A stretch of 64,000 nucleotides of DNA from Cydia pomonella (taxonomy: Eukaryota; Arthropoda; Insecta; Lepidoptera; Tortricidae). Both the position numbers and the translations under genes were made by a program. Every line of letters begins with the position of its first letter. Position 1 is the first letter of the stretch. Where the stretch lies: assembly GCF_033807575.1 (NCBI RefSeq), contig NC_084725.1, forward strand, positions 345,001 through 409,000, given 5' to 3'. The notes under the pieces are model-generated. The model was not told the origin of the DNA, did not search any database, and was given only the letters and a program-made list of their open reading frames with translations. Shown here in pieces: positions 21,641 to 32,738 of this stretch.

Positions 21641-22227
21641 AAATCTGTGGAATGACTGGTCAGTAGTAAATTGATATAAAAATATATAAAAATATCTGGG
21701 CGAAACATGTCCATATATTTCTTTGTACTTTACATAGAGGTAGAAATTACGTGAGCTGACTTTGAGTGTACGTCAACGTATATTAACTAATTTCCTTAGG
21801 TACCTTACGTGTTCACAGAAAATAAAAAATATGTTCTAGTATCAAAACTATAATTCCTACTACTCAAAGTGTGACCAGCCCAAGATTTTTTGAATTTCCC
21901 ACCATAATATTGTATAATATTTTAGTAGCCAGACTAGTAGTCTTGGGAAATAATAACTGGCAACACTAAAACCCGCCCACTTTTTTATTTATTTTTCCCA
22001 GATACATCCAATGAACTAAACAAAAAAAATTTTTTGTACCAAAAATAAAAAATCAAGCATTTATGGGTTAAGTCGACGAGTGAACTCCTCTCTATTTAAA
22101 GTTCAGTTACGGTAATTTACTAGACACGCTCATAAAGGCACCTACTTCTATTTAATTAACTACAACGTTACAAAGAAAATCTTTAAGATTTTACAGTAGA
22201 TATCCTTTCGTAACATACGCTGAAGGG
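21641..22227. other. Spacer, no gene seen
   Basis: AT-rich, with no ORF or repeat that I recognise. Confidence 0.35.
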
Positions 22228-22356
22228 GTCGCGTTGTATTAACGCGACTACGCGATTATCGCAAGTTCGCGCGAATTCTACTCGCGCGAACGTGCGATCA
22301 ACCATATTGAACTCTAATAGGAAGTCCTAATTGGTCGCACGATTGTCAATTAGGAC
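22228..22356. repeat. Cluster of three perfect small hairpins
   Basis: GTCGCGTT/AACGCGAC (22228-22235, 22241-22248), TTCGCGCGA/TCGCGCGAA (22266-22274, 22282-22290) and GTCCTAATTG/CAATTAGGAC (22324-22333, 22347-22356). The region is CpG-rich, in contrast with AT-rich surroundings. Confidence 0.7.
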
Positions 22357-22514
22357 ACCTATTCAAATTCTCTCTTTTAAAAGTCAATACAACATTCATA
22401 GTAACATCATATAGTGACATGAAAAATACACTACAACATTTATAAATACAACAGCCAATACCTGGGTAAAAATTACATTATAATAATCTTAAAATAAATA
22501 ATTACACACAATAC

Positions 22515-22780
22515 AATAGAGATGTATAGTCTCTATGGTCAAAAATACATTAAATCTGGAGATGTAAAAGGTCCCCAATGTCAGAGTACTAATACTAATA
22601 AGATTTGGAGGTGTAAAGTCTCTCCGAGTGTCAAAATAAAATGTATACTGAATAAATAAATCGCGTCTGGACTAGTGAGCTAGTAATACATAAGTAGTAA
22701 ATAATGTAATACAATATTTCAGAGATGTATAGTCTCCACGGTTAAGACATCAAGTTTGGAGATGTATATTCGAGTGTATT
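22515..22780 (+). repeat. Degenerate dispersed motif GGAGATGTATAGTCTCC
   Basis: Variants start near 22520, 22558, 22606, 22733 and 22759 (GAGATGTATAGTCTCTATGG, GGAGGTGTAAAGTCTCTCC, AGAGATGTATAGTCTCCACG). The best units are short inverted repeats, GGAGA with TCTCC. Confidence 0.55.
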
Positions 22781-22967
22781 ATATATTCGTGTTCAATATG
22801 TTTGATCTTGCGATAGATCGGTACAGTCGCGGACTTAAATTGATGAGCTGGGGGTGTTTTGACTAGACTCTTAAGTTTTGTTTTTTTATTTTTATTTTTG
22901 TGTTTATTGTAAATATTAATGGAAGTACATAAATTGGTATCTTAATCTACGTCACAGCTACATAGTT

Positions 22968-23162
22968 CAGTACCCCTAGTGTAAATAAATTCGATTTCGA
23001 AACGTGACGTACGCGTTTGCGTTAAGTCTCATTTTGTATGGGTTTTTGAACAGCGCGCCAAGCGGGACGTTTTGGAAAGTCAAAAATCTCATACAAAATG
23101 ACACTTAACGCAAACGCGTACGTCACGTTTCGCTGTCGAAAATATTTACACTAGGGGTACTG
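22968..23162. mobile_element. Fold-back MITE, family FB, copy 3
   Basis: 195 bp, termini CAGTACCCCTAGTGTAA and TTACACTAGGGGTACTG. The central loop (GCGCGCCAAGCGGGACG) is in the opposite orientation to copies 1 and 2, so this copy is inserted in reverse. Confidence 0.85.
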
Positions 23163-23214
23163 ATATGAAATGTTAAAATTCTAAATTCCAATAAGAGAGT
23201 ATACAGAACTATTT

Positions 23215-23420
23215 CGCGTAAAAAAGTTTTTTTGGCCACAATTTCATTTATGATACAAGATTTTATAGCTGCCTATAGTTTTCCTTCAAAGGGCAAGTAA
23301 AATCCTCGAGACTATTGTAATAAATTTAAACTTTACGTTGTTTTATCACAGAGTTCCTATGGCCACCTCCTGTGTTCATCATCAGATCGCTCGATGGCAC
23401 CAATAGCTGCTCAAGCTCAA
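23215..23420 (+). mobile_element. Interspersed repeat, family U, copy 1
   Basis: Contains GTTGTTTTATCACAGAGTTC then CTATGGCCACCTCCTGTGTT and CATCATCAGATC, shared with 50574-50800 and 53030-53170. Confidence 0.55.
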
Positions 23421-24329
23421 ACAAGTAAGAATAGCGTCTAATTTAGCTTGCAAGTTTTCATCCGAACATACAAATACATTGCATGTGAAAAAAAGGTTGT
23501 ATATATATATTATTAAAATAAACCAAATACTATGTAAACTTAAACACGGTGACAGACATAAAACTTAATTTCAGCAAGCGTTGTAATAAACTTCTGCTAT
23601 CCGACAACAGATGGCGCTGGCGTTACAGTCGCGTTCAAGTTCGGGAAATAATTCCGATAACTTTTAAATGAAAATGTCAAAGTATTTGTATTGGAAATGT
23701 CGATAAATATTTAACATTGTTTCAAACAATTTATTATATTACATTTTAATATTCATAAGCAATATAATTGGAATAAACTTTGCTTTAATTGATTTGTCAG
23801 TTTAATAATATTTAGCCAATTGATACACTGAATAAATGAAAATAATAAGTTTAGATAAGTAAGATATTGTGTCAATTTTATTTGTGTATTGAATTTGCCT
23901 AAAAAAAAACTAAGATAGTTGGTAACACGCTTACTTTACTCAGACCTCGATAGATGGCAGATGTGTCGAAACTATAAGTGGTTAACATAGTGTAACCTAG
24001 ATGGCAGCAGTAGGCCAAATTAATCCTTTCAGTTGAAGTTTTTATACAATTTGCGATGCCATTTTGAATTTTATCTACACACATATCATGGGTTTATGAT
24101 GCCTTCAAAATCCATAAATAATGGCCAACACTACGATAAACTGTTTCGTTACAACAATTTAATTATCTGTGATGATGTTGTAATTGCTTCATAACTACAT
24201 CAAAATCGATTTGGTTATGATTTCAAATTTAGAACATCTCTAAAAAAAAAGAAATTCCATTTGACCTCTATTCTAATATCAGTGGAGATGCATTTTTATT
24301 CGAAATGAAAGGTCAATTGCATACAATTT
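23421..24329. other. Spacer, no gene seen
   Basis: AT-rich with short repeats. A 61-codon minus ORF (23899-24084) lacks recognisable features. Confidence 0.35.
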
Positions 24330-25056
24330 TGACATATCTCGCAAGTTAGTTTGTATCGCGTAAAGCAACTAACGTCAGTATATTATGCATTGGTAGAGTC
24401 TCGATTGCGATACAGCATTAAGTTTTGGGGTCAAAGCTACAAATACAATATAAATAAAGCATTTGTTGCCCAAAAACGTGCTATCAAAATCATGGTCCGT
24501 ATCCCGTGGTGGCAGTCGTGTAGGGAACACTTTGTCCGGCTCAAAATTCTAACAGTACCCTGTCTATATATTCTAGTCTTACTAACTGGAGTCGTGAAAC
24601 ATTTAGAGAGATACGAGACCGAGGAAGAAAGAATCTCTAGAATGAACACACGCAGGAAGGACTTGGACATCTTGATAGCGCCTAAATTGAAAGTTGTTCA
24701 CCATTGTGTGCGATATCAAGCAATAAAATTGTATAACTGCCTCCCCACAGAACTAAAATTAATGAATAATACAGATAAATTTAAATGCAGGCTAAGGGAC
24801 CATTTAATTAGTAAATGTTATTACGATGTTAACGACTATATTTGTAATCTTTAATTTATTTTTCAAAGTGTTCACATTTTATTATGACATTTATACGACT
24901 GCAATTTTTAATATTTTATATTTTGTATATTTTAGTTTAAGTTATGCATGTTATTTATAGAATCGTGATTCATTTTAGTACTTATAGGTTAAATATATTT
25001 CCGACATGATTGTAAAATTGTTATGGAATAAATTATCTTATCTATCTTATCTTATC
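24330..25056 (+). pseudogene. LINE family D: reverse-transcriptase ORF C-terminus, 3' UTR and TATCT tail
   Basis: The open frame to the stop at 24852-24854 encodes about 167 residues of the region after the RT catalytic core in jockey-like non-LTR elements: LTSVYYALVESRLRYSIKFW, then VAQKRAIKIM and, near the end, AIKLYNCLPTELK. The 5' part, including the RT active site, is absent, so this is a truncated dead copy. The 3' UTR runs to about 25030 and is followed by TTATCTTATCTATCTTATCT, a microsatellite tail expected from target-primed insertion. There is no ATG at the left edge; the frame simply opens there. No internal stop is seen in the retained part, which suggests a fairly recent insertion. 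Confidence 0.7.
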
Positions 25057-25400
25057 GAATGATACGGAAATAGGCCCCCGACTCTAGTTTGTCTCTGAAT
25101 TAAAAAAAAACTACGAATGCGTGACATGCGTGAAAAAAGTTTTCATTTACCGCCATTTGACGTACAGTTTATCTTATAATTAGTTTTAAGTATAAAATTA
25201 ATATGTTTTGTTGTTTTTAAAATAACTATAGTGTGTAAAGTTTATCGTGTAAAATGAGCGATAAAAACATTTCGGACACCACATATCCGCGAGTACCGCC
25301 AAGAGAGCAACGATGCCCTGTAATTTGGGTTAGTGAATATATCATAGGAAGTTTATAACATGTGTGTAGATAAAATAGTGTATGTAACTGTACATAAAAT
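25057..25400. other. Spacer with a short ORF
   Basis: An ATG at 25254 in good context (AAAATGA) opens a 34-codon ORF containing TTYPRVPPREQRCPVIW. It could be a first exon (GTTAGTG follows) or chance. No other support. Confidence 0.25.
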
Positions 25401-25668
25401 ATAAATAAATAAATAGATATTATAGGACATTATTACACAAATTGACTAAGTCCCACAGTAAGCTCAATAAGGCTTGTATTGAGGGTACTTAGACAACGAT
25501 ATATATAATATATAAATATTTATAAATACTTAAATACATAGAAAACACCCGTGACTCAGGAACAAATATCCATGCTCATCACACGAATAAACGCCCTTAC
25601 CAGGATTTGAACCCGGGACCATCAGCTTCGTAGGCAGGGTCACTACCCACTAGGCCAAACCGGTCGTC
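25401..25668 (-). mobile_element. tRNA-derived SINE S2, copy 1
   Basis: On the minus strand the head reads GACGACCGGTTTGGCCTAGT with B box GGTTCAAATCC. The body contains CACAAATTGACTAAGTCCCA (+ strand) and the tail is an ATAAATAAATAAATAG-like run at the left end. Five other copies are in the window. Confidence 0.85.
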
Positions 25669-25849
25669 AAACATAATTAGGCATTAAAGCACTCGTGTGA
25701 TCCTATTAAGAAACTCACTTCGATCGTTTCTTAATCCCACACTCATGTATTTTAGTGCCTTTTATTATGTAAGGTTTGGTTACATTCAGACGTACTCTCA
25801 GAGTAAACAACACTTGAAGCGAATATACAATGATGTTATGTATGTAAGG

Positions 25850-26005
25850 TTGCCAGAGCTCAACGAGGGTGGGAGGGGGTTAGGGTCGGCAACGCGCATG
25901 TAACTCCTCTGGAGTTGCAGGCGTACATAGGCTACGGATACTGCTTACCATCAGGCGGGCCGTATGCTTGTTTGCCACCGACGTAGTATAAAAAATAAAA
26001 AAAAT
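25850..26005 (+). mobile_element. Family Y/H 3' end
   Basis: GGTCGGCAACGCGCATGTAA, CTCCTCTGGAGTTGCAGGCG and TTGTTTGCCACCGACGTAGT, ending in an A-rich tail. Same 3' end as at 53568-53662, and reversed at 26178, 51753 and 63128. Confidence 0.65.
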
Positions 26006-26177
26006 AAAATGTAGCAGTCACATAAACTACTATAATGTCATTCGTAATATTTGATCAAAATTTCGGTGTTTCAGGTTTTGACGAAGACATCCAATTTAAT
26101 TGATCAAATGCACATTGGACAAAGACGGAATACCACCAAAATCGAAAGAGGTCGAAGTCACGTGACAACTTCTCCAA

Positions 26178-26322
26178 AATTTTATACTACGCCGGTGGCA
26201 AACAAGCATACGGCCCGCCTAATGGTAAGCAGTCTCCGTAGCCTGTGAACGCCTGGAACCCCAGAGGAGTTACATGCGCGTTGCCGACCTTAACACTCCG
26301 CACCCACGTTGAGCACTAACAA
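26178..26322 (-). mobile_element. Family Y/H 3' end, reversed
   Basis: Starts TTTTATACTACGCCGGTGGC and continues AACAAGCATACGGCCCGCC, the reverse complement of 25850-26005. It lies only 170 bp from that copy, in inverted orientation. Confidence 0.65.
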
Positions 26323-26340
26323 AAAATAAACCTAAATTAT

Positions 26341-26515
26341 GACCGAAGAGCTGGCGGCTCGCACAACGTATCAGTATTGCGATACAACGAGGAAATGCCG
26401 CCAGCATCCTTGGTACAATGCCTAAAAGGCCTATTTTAGATATAAGCTAGTTATAGTAATCATCTGTATATATCCATTATGCATATTGTTATTAATAAAT
26501 GTATTCAGTTGTTAA
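26341..26515 (+). pseudogene. Retroelement fragment, family G, copy 2
   Basis: ACAACGTATCAGTATTGCGA and CGCCAGCATCCTTGGTAC translate as QRISIAIQRGNAASILGT. The same non-coding tail as in copy 1 follows. Confidence 0.6.
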
Positions 26516-26689
26516 ATATTTTTAACTTGATTTTACCTTACTAATCTTCGTCCAAATTTTTGCACAGAAATCAACAAACCTAACAATCTTATTTTCACCC
26601 TCTAAGGGGTTGAATTTTCAATTATTCTCAGTGGATCTCTGAAACATTTAAAGAATATATATTCAATTTAACACTTAGATGGTTGGCAG

Positions 26690-26880
26690 TCCTCAACTGT
26701 GCATTTCTCCAGAAACTTCCTGCCTGGCACAGCTAAACTGTGGAATGAACTGTCGCCTGCAGTATTTACGGACCGATACGACCTTCAAGAAAAGAGCGTA
26801 AGTACTCCAACACACTTGTAACCTCTCTGGTGTCCATGGGCGACGATAAATGATTAGCATCAGACGTCTCTGCGTTGTGT
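26690..26880 (+). pseudogene. LINE family H, ORF tail
   Basis: Reads SRNFLPGTAKLWNELSPAVF then TDRYDLQ, after which the frame breaks (expected xFKKRVYxFL). A trace of the 3' UTR (GTCCATGGGCGACGATAA) follows. A 5'-truncated, decayed copy. Confidence 0.55.
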
Positions 26881-27219
26881 GTACACATCTCTAAGTTTCA
26901 CATTAATTCCTTTACGAACTTTCTTTACTACAGAAATCCTTTAAAGCCGTGACTCCCTTACTCAGAAGCTTACCATAAAACGGTGGACGTTTTAGCAACA
27001 ATCAAAAATGCAAAAAACTTATGTTCTCTACACATTAATTTCCTAACTACATTATCCACCATGTACCTATCAGAAATGAGCATGATGAAAAACATAGTTA
27101 ATTTCATGAGAAATTAGGAACGGTCACGGTGTGATTTTAGATTTAAAAATTCCGTCATTGCAAAAACATCATTGCATCACTTCGCTTGTGACGTGATGAT
27201 TTAAAAGTAAAAAATAACA

Positions 27220-30200
27220 ATGATGGTACATTTTTTACTTTTAGTCATTGCTTTGTGGGCTGTTCCGGTCGACCCGGAAAGTAAGTTCTGTAGTGATTCT
27301 AAAAAAGTCTACAAATTCAGGGACAGTCAGGCTAAAACGCGGTTCCAACTTTACAAATTGAATTCATTTTGACTCCAGGCGCATCTCGCATTCACTGGTC
27401 CATTTTATGCTATTAAGTACAGTCAGCAGCAGATGAAACTACGCGCCAATTCTTCAATAGCTATATGCAAAGAATAATATGTCTCTATATTGAAAACCGA
27501 TACTTTTGAACGCGAATATGTCTCTACCTACTTTTTGTAAAACTTTATTTTAGGGACTTTATCTATGTAATAAATATTAATAACAAAAATAAAAACAATT
27601 AAATAACACACATGTCTACCTTAACCCACTAGAATTGGAACCAAAGATCGCTAACTTACCAAACTGTTCACAATGAACTCATCTAACTGCGTGGAAGCAT
27701 GAAAACCGTGCCACTGTTGTTACTAACACATTAAATATCTTTCAGAATACGACGTGCTCGTAGTCCCACTTTCAAATTCAGTCCGCAAGAAAGCATTACA
27801 AGTGTACCTCCTCCCACGAACCTTGACCAAACCAAATCACCCCAGTTCCCACCGACTCGATATGGAAGACGTCGAAGAACCGACAGAAGCTCCTGATGTA
27901 GATAATTTTGATGGACTTAATTTAGACAGAGATGATAACGCCCTTGACAATATAGGAGCATCGTATAATGTAGAAGATGATTATGATGCTGAGAACAGAA
28001 TTGTGGGTGGTACAGAAGTGGATATCAATATGTATCCGTATCATGTTGGTTATGGTACGAATTGTGGCGGAGCGATTATTGGCTCGAAGTGGGTGCTGAC
28101 GGCTGGGCATTGTGGGTAAGTTTACTGTCACGTACATGATTAAGTTGATTCGATTTTTTTGGAATGAAATTTTGATTTTATTTGGTTACTGTGGTCTCTA
28201 AAATGTAAAGAAAAATAGAAAGAAGTTTAGCTAGGTTATCTTAAATTCAGATTGTATTATAGAACTTTTCCATTTTATCTAATGAAGGATAGGTAGGGAA
28301 TATAGGATAACTAATACAGTTTTCTTAAAAGTGTTTGAGATTACAGCACATTCTACAAATGGCAAAAGACTTGCCCTCCTGACTGTTTGAGATTTAGGAT
28401 CCCAAGAGCAACAAGAAAGACATTTTCATAAATAATACCATCACACTACTTTTGTCAACATAGAAGGTTTTGAGGTACATCCACCTAGGAGTATGAGATG
28501 AAAGAATTTGAATTAAATTTGGATAACACGGTTGCGGAAATGTTATGTGAGTGTGGAAGACAACTTTAATTTTAAACATTTAAATACAATTAACAATTCA
28601 TCTTTCCTTCAAAGCAAGAAGGAATACATAAGATCCGGCTCAAAGTACCTCAACCGCGGAAAGCGAACCCAGGTCCTGAATAACCACATCCACCCGATGT
28701 GGTCAGCCAACAACAAGGAGCACCCCTTCGACTACGACTTCCAGGTTTTAGAGCTGCAGCAGGAGCTGAACTTCGATGAGAACACGCAGCCGATCAAGAT
28801 CGCGCGTATCGAGGACATGGTCGTGGGGAAGATGGTCACGGTCACGGGGTGGGGGAATACACAGGAGAATGTAAGTATTGGTTAGAACACTCCTCATAAC
28901 AGTAAAAGCACTAGCTAATTGAATACATAGCAATGTTCAGACCGACGTTGCCGTTGGCACGGGAGTTTTTTTTAACAGCTCGCTCCGATAAGAGGAACTG
29001 TCAGCTGGAGCACGTTCAGTACATTTTTCACTGTCCGTACAAAGCTGCGTGCTGCGAAAGTGTTTAGGCTTGTAATGAACATGATACTTACTAATAGCCC
29101 CCGTTTAGCCTATTCTGGCAGAATGGTAGCTACGGAACCCTACACTGAGCATGGTCCGACATACTCTTGGCCGATTTTTCCTTTTCAAACGACGTTGTAT
29201 AATGGGCCTCCCTTATCTGATAATGGAAGTAGAAGATGGTCGTATCATCTTATTCATATTTCTAATAGTAAGTAAAAAACAACTCAAGATTTCAGACTCG
29301 ACTTTCAAACTGATTCTAACAGTCCGATTCGAAGAATGAGATACGATAACGATAAGTTCTGGTTTAGATAAGTTCTCATTTAGATATCGTTTGTATGTCG
29401 TATAATTGACAGAAGCAGCTCGATTCTGGCAACCAATGTCACATCAACGTTAGAAATATCGTAGATAGATCTTATTGGGACAGAAGCAGCTCGATTCGGG
29501 CAACCAATGTCACATCAACGTTAGAAATATCGTAGATAGATCTTATTGGGATCACAGCTGAATCGAAATAAACGTCAATTTTGACATATCGTTTAGTTAT
29601 CGATCTTTCCAAGATCTTAAACGTGTCTTAATCATTCTTCAAATCGGGCCGTAAGTACCTTAAACTGTTTTTTATACTGAAGTGTGATTTGTATCAGTTG
29701 ATAACAAACCCTATGCAGTAAGAGCGTAAAATATAATCAAAATGATCATAGACTAACGTAGTATTATTAGTAAACTTTTTCACCAAAGTCGCAATGCACT
29801 TGCAAAGTTTATAGGTACTTGTACACAATAACTATGACGAAGATAATGAAACGGCCCGTGCCGGAGGCGGAGCTAGTATTAAAACAACAGGCGAAACTAA
29901 TGACGTCGTGTTCGAAGGCGTAGCCAATGGACAGAAATTAGCGACCGTGTTCGGTGGTACTTTACTTTCCTATTAATTACTTACACTAATGCTTAACGTT
30001 GCCGGTTACGGTTCACCCACTAGTCGCCCAGAGACCTATGAAAAGGTCTTCCATTCCATTCTATTTTGAACCTTTGTTTTAACAAATCTAAATTGCGTTT
30101 GCCTTGGCAAGTTTTGGCGTACAGGTTATTAGTGAAGTGGCTATCCCATGGCTATACATTATTTGTTATTTTTGTACATTTGTAAAATTTTACGTCAAAC

Positions 30201-31204
30201 TACAGAATGGATAATAAAAAATACAGCATTCTCACTGTCTAACAAAACTGATGTTTGACAGCGAAAGGTCATACAATCACTTCAACATTTAAATCTAAAT
30301 TATTTATTACACTTAGGTTAGTATAGATCTTATAAACTGCTTATTACAGTTCCACATGAACCCTGCTAGAGCATAGTAAGGGTACCAGAATAAAACAAAG
30401 CAACTAGTAAGGATGTTTTCAATTTTAAGGGTTGGTTTCTATCTATACACAGGTAATCATCCGTTTCTTTCGAGTGTGGTGGCCATAATCGTAGAGTCAA
30501 ACTTCGGTTATGCTGAGAATTCATTAAAAAAAAATGTAAAAATATGACTGAAATTCGAATCATACACAGACAAGAGATTAACCTTAAATATGGCTTTACC
30601 TATTCTTGTTTTAAAACCCACTCAAGGAAATTTGGCGTAGATACCCAGTAAATGTTAAACTACTGTATGTTTCCAGGGTCCCTACTCCTCCGTCCTAAAG
30701 GCGGTGTCCGTGCCAATCATCGGGAAGGACCATTGCCAAAAAGTGCCCTTCCCTTACTTCAGAGGAGCACTTACCCCGAGGATGTTCTGCGCTGGTTATA
30801 GAGAGGGCAAAAAGGATGCTTGCCAGGTATGATTCTGATCAAGTGTTTTACTATATAAAATAAAACAACATGTTTGTTGCAATCAAGAGGAAGGAAGGAC
30901 CAATGGCTTTAAGATTTTAGTTATTTTCTTTAACATATTATAAAACTTGTTTTCTTACTTACTTAAATAACATCTTCCTCATGAATCTCTCATTCTATTG
31001 AAATTCTGCTAACACTAGGTAAAGATATCTATGTCACAATTTTTCCAGGGCGACTCCGGCGGTCCAGCAGTATCCTACGATCGGCTGCTCGGCATGGTGT
31101 CCTTCGGCTACGGCTGCGCCACGCCAGGGTCTTACGGCGTCTACAGCAAGGTCGCCAAAGTCAGGGACTGGATCAGGGGCATCACTGGGCTCACTTTGGA
31201 ATAA
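27220..31204 (+). CDS. Trypsin-like serine protease with long acidic propeptide (five exons)
   Basis: Exons 27220-27280, 27746-28115, 28615-28870, 30677-30826 and 31049-31204 join in frame (phases 1, 2, 0, 0) to 330 residues, all with GT..AG borders. Residues 1-19 are a signal peptide (MMVHFLLLVIALWAVP). Residues 20-105 form a Cys-free propeptide, strongly acidic from about 59, ending in Arg105 before IVGG, so a trypsin-like cut is expected to activate it. The catalytic domain (106-330, S1 family) has His142 in TAGHC, Asp185 in YDFQVLEL and Ser282 in GDSGGP. Asp276 (DACQGDSGGP) is the S1-pocket residue of trypsins, predicting cleavage after Arg/Lys. Six cysteines fit the three bonds usual in insect trypsins. 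The protein is likely secreted. The ATG pair at 27220/27223 leaves the start ambiguous by one residue. AATAAA overlaps the stop codon. A paralogue lies 2.5 kb downstream. Substrate and tissue cannot be told from sequence. Confidence 0.9.
28990..29170 (+). mobile_element. Interspersed repeat, family Q, copy 2 (in protease intron 3)
   Basis: CTTACTAATAGCCCCCGTTT, AGCCTATTCTGGCAGAATGG, then CCCTACACTGAGCATGG. Same block order as at 20600-20870 (reversed) and 38700-39005. Confidence 0.55.
29408..29549 (+). repeat. 71-bp tandem duplication in intron 3
   Basis: GACAGAAGCAGCTCGATTC ... AGATAGATCTTATTGG occurs twice head to tail (29408-29478, 29479-29549), differing at about one position (CTGG/CGGG). 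Confidence 0.9.
29820..30375. other. Repeat-like segments in protease intron 3
   Basis: 29850-30060 is GC-richer and looks like an interspersed repeat (CGTGCCGGAGGCGGAGCTAG) that I cannot name. 30295-30375 (TTATTTATTACACTTAGG ... AACCCTGCTAGAGCA) resembles the LINE 3'-UTR fragments at 540 and 13611, minus orientation. Confidence 0.3.
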
Positions 31205-31327
31205 ATTATTCTGTTGTCCTCCAATTTTAATACAATTGTTAGATATTTTATTCTACTCTGATGCTTCCGAATGCCTGAAGTTTGATTTAATAAGCATTAG
31301 GGTGTTCACTGTTCATCTTCACACACT

Positions 31328-32738
31328 ATTTTTTTTTTTTTTTATTCCGAAAAGGTAAGCATTTGACCATAATCTCACCTGATGGAAAGTGCCGATGTAG
31401 TCTAGGATGGAACATGCTTACCTAAAAGATTTCTATTCACTCTCGATTTAAAAAGGTCCAAGTTATAGTGGACTGGGAATAGATTTGCAGGAAGTGAATT
31501 CCACTCCTTAGCCGTACGCATGATAAAGCTGGATGCGTAGCGTTTAGTGCGAATCAGTGGTAAAGTAACGACGTAAGGGTGAAACGCAAGTCCGCGTCTA
31601 GTCCCACGGTGGCAGAACGGAGATGGGGGGATAAGATTATGTAATCCCATCGCACACTCCCCGAAATGTATCCTGTAGAATACCGATAAACAGGCTACCT
31701 TTCTACGGTGTTCTAGGCTCTGCAGTCTAGCCTCTACCAATCTCGCATCCCCAATAAGCTTCCTAGCGCGTTTGTCTATAGAATCTAGGGTGGCTAGCTG
31801 ATACTTGGCGGATCCATCCCAAAGGTGACTGCAATACTCCATACACGACCGGACTTGAGCTATGTAAAGCTGAAGAAGCTGCTCCGGTGTGAAGTACTGC
31901 TTGACCTTAGAAAGGACGCCTAATCGTCTAGCTGCAGATTTAGCCAGAGATTCAATATACGCCCCGAAGCTCAGGTTAGATGAGATACTTGTGCCAAGTA
32001 GCTGGAGATGGTTGGATATCGGTACGGATACATCCCGGAAAGTCGGAGTCAGGTCGAAAGGACTCCGTTTCGCAGAGAACAGACACGCCTGTGTTTTGGT
32101 AGCGTTGAATTTGACCAGGTTTGCGTCGCCCCAATCGGATACTACCTTAAGTGTCAAATTCAGACGGTCTACCATAGCCTGTCGATTAGATTGGACTTCC
32201 TCTTTTTTGGCCCGAGCATTGGAGAGATATCTGTCCACGACAGTGCTGTCATCGGCATACCCAAAAGTATCTGGGACTAGCATGTCGTTGATATGCAGCA
32301 GAAATAAGGTCGCGGACAGAACAGAGCCCTGAGGAACACCGGCATTAATAGCCCATTGGTCAGATGTGTAGCCATCTAACACCACGGATGGAACGTTCAC
32401 TCAGGAAATTCTCAATCCAGTTGCACAGGCCGGCTGGTATCCCATATGCTGGAAGCTTGCTCACCAAACTTGCATGCCAGACCCGGTCGAATGCTTTAGA
32501 GACATCGAGAGATACCGCAAGGGCTTCACCGTGCCTCTCAATTGCCTCGCTCCAAAGATGGGTAGCATGCACCAGAAAATCTCCAGTCGAACGACCCCCG
32601 CGGAAGCCATACTGAGAGTCGCTGAGTAAATCGTTATCCTCTAGGTGTGATAGGAGCCGCTTATTCAGTACACGCTCCATAATCTTGCAGAGTATGGAGG
32701 TGACCGAGATTGGTCGGTAATTGGCTGGGTCTACCTAC
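31328..32738 (-). pseudogene. LINE family A: 5'-truncated, frameshifted reverse transcriptase
   Basis: The minus strand from about 32738 encodes RT core text: DPANYRPISVTSILCKIMER, GFRGGRSTGDFLV, SLDVSKAFDRVWH (motif A Asp), GVPQGSVLS (motif B) and FGYADDSTVV (the YADD catalytic pair), then a C-terminal domain ending LPANLFPVHYNLDLFKSRVN and a stop at 31402. Two frames are used, one to about 32360 and the other from 32400, so a frameshift near 32380 breaks the protein between motifs A and B. The endonuclease and first ORF are missing. The 3' UTR ends in a poly(A) tail (T-run at 31329-31343 on +). It resembles jockey/CR1-type non-LTR elements. It lies 120 bp downstream of the first protease stop codon, in opposite orientation. 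A 163-bp stub of the same 3' end sits at 38319-38481. Confidence 0.85.

Noticed and set aside
31889..32615. Plus-strand ORFs of 83-147 codons
   Set aside because: Antisense shadows of the LINE A reverse transcriptase on the minus strand.
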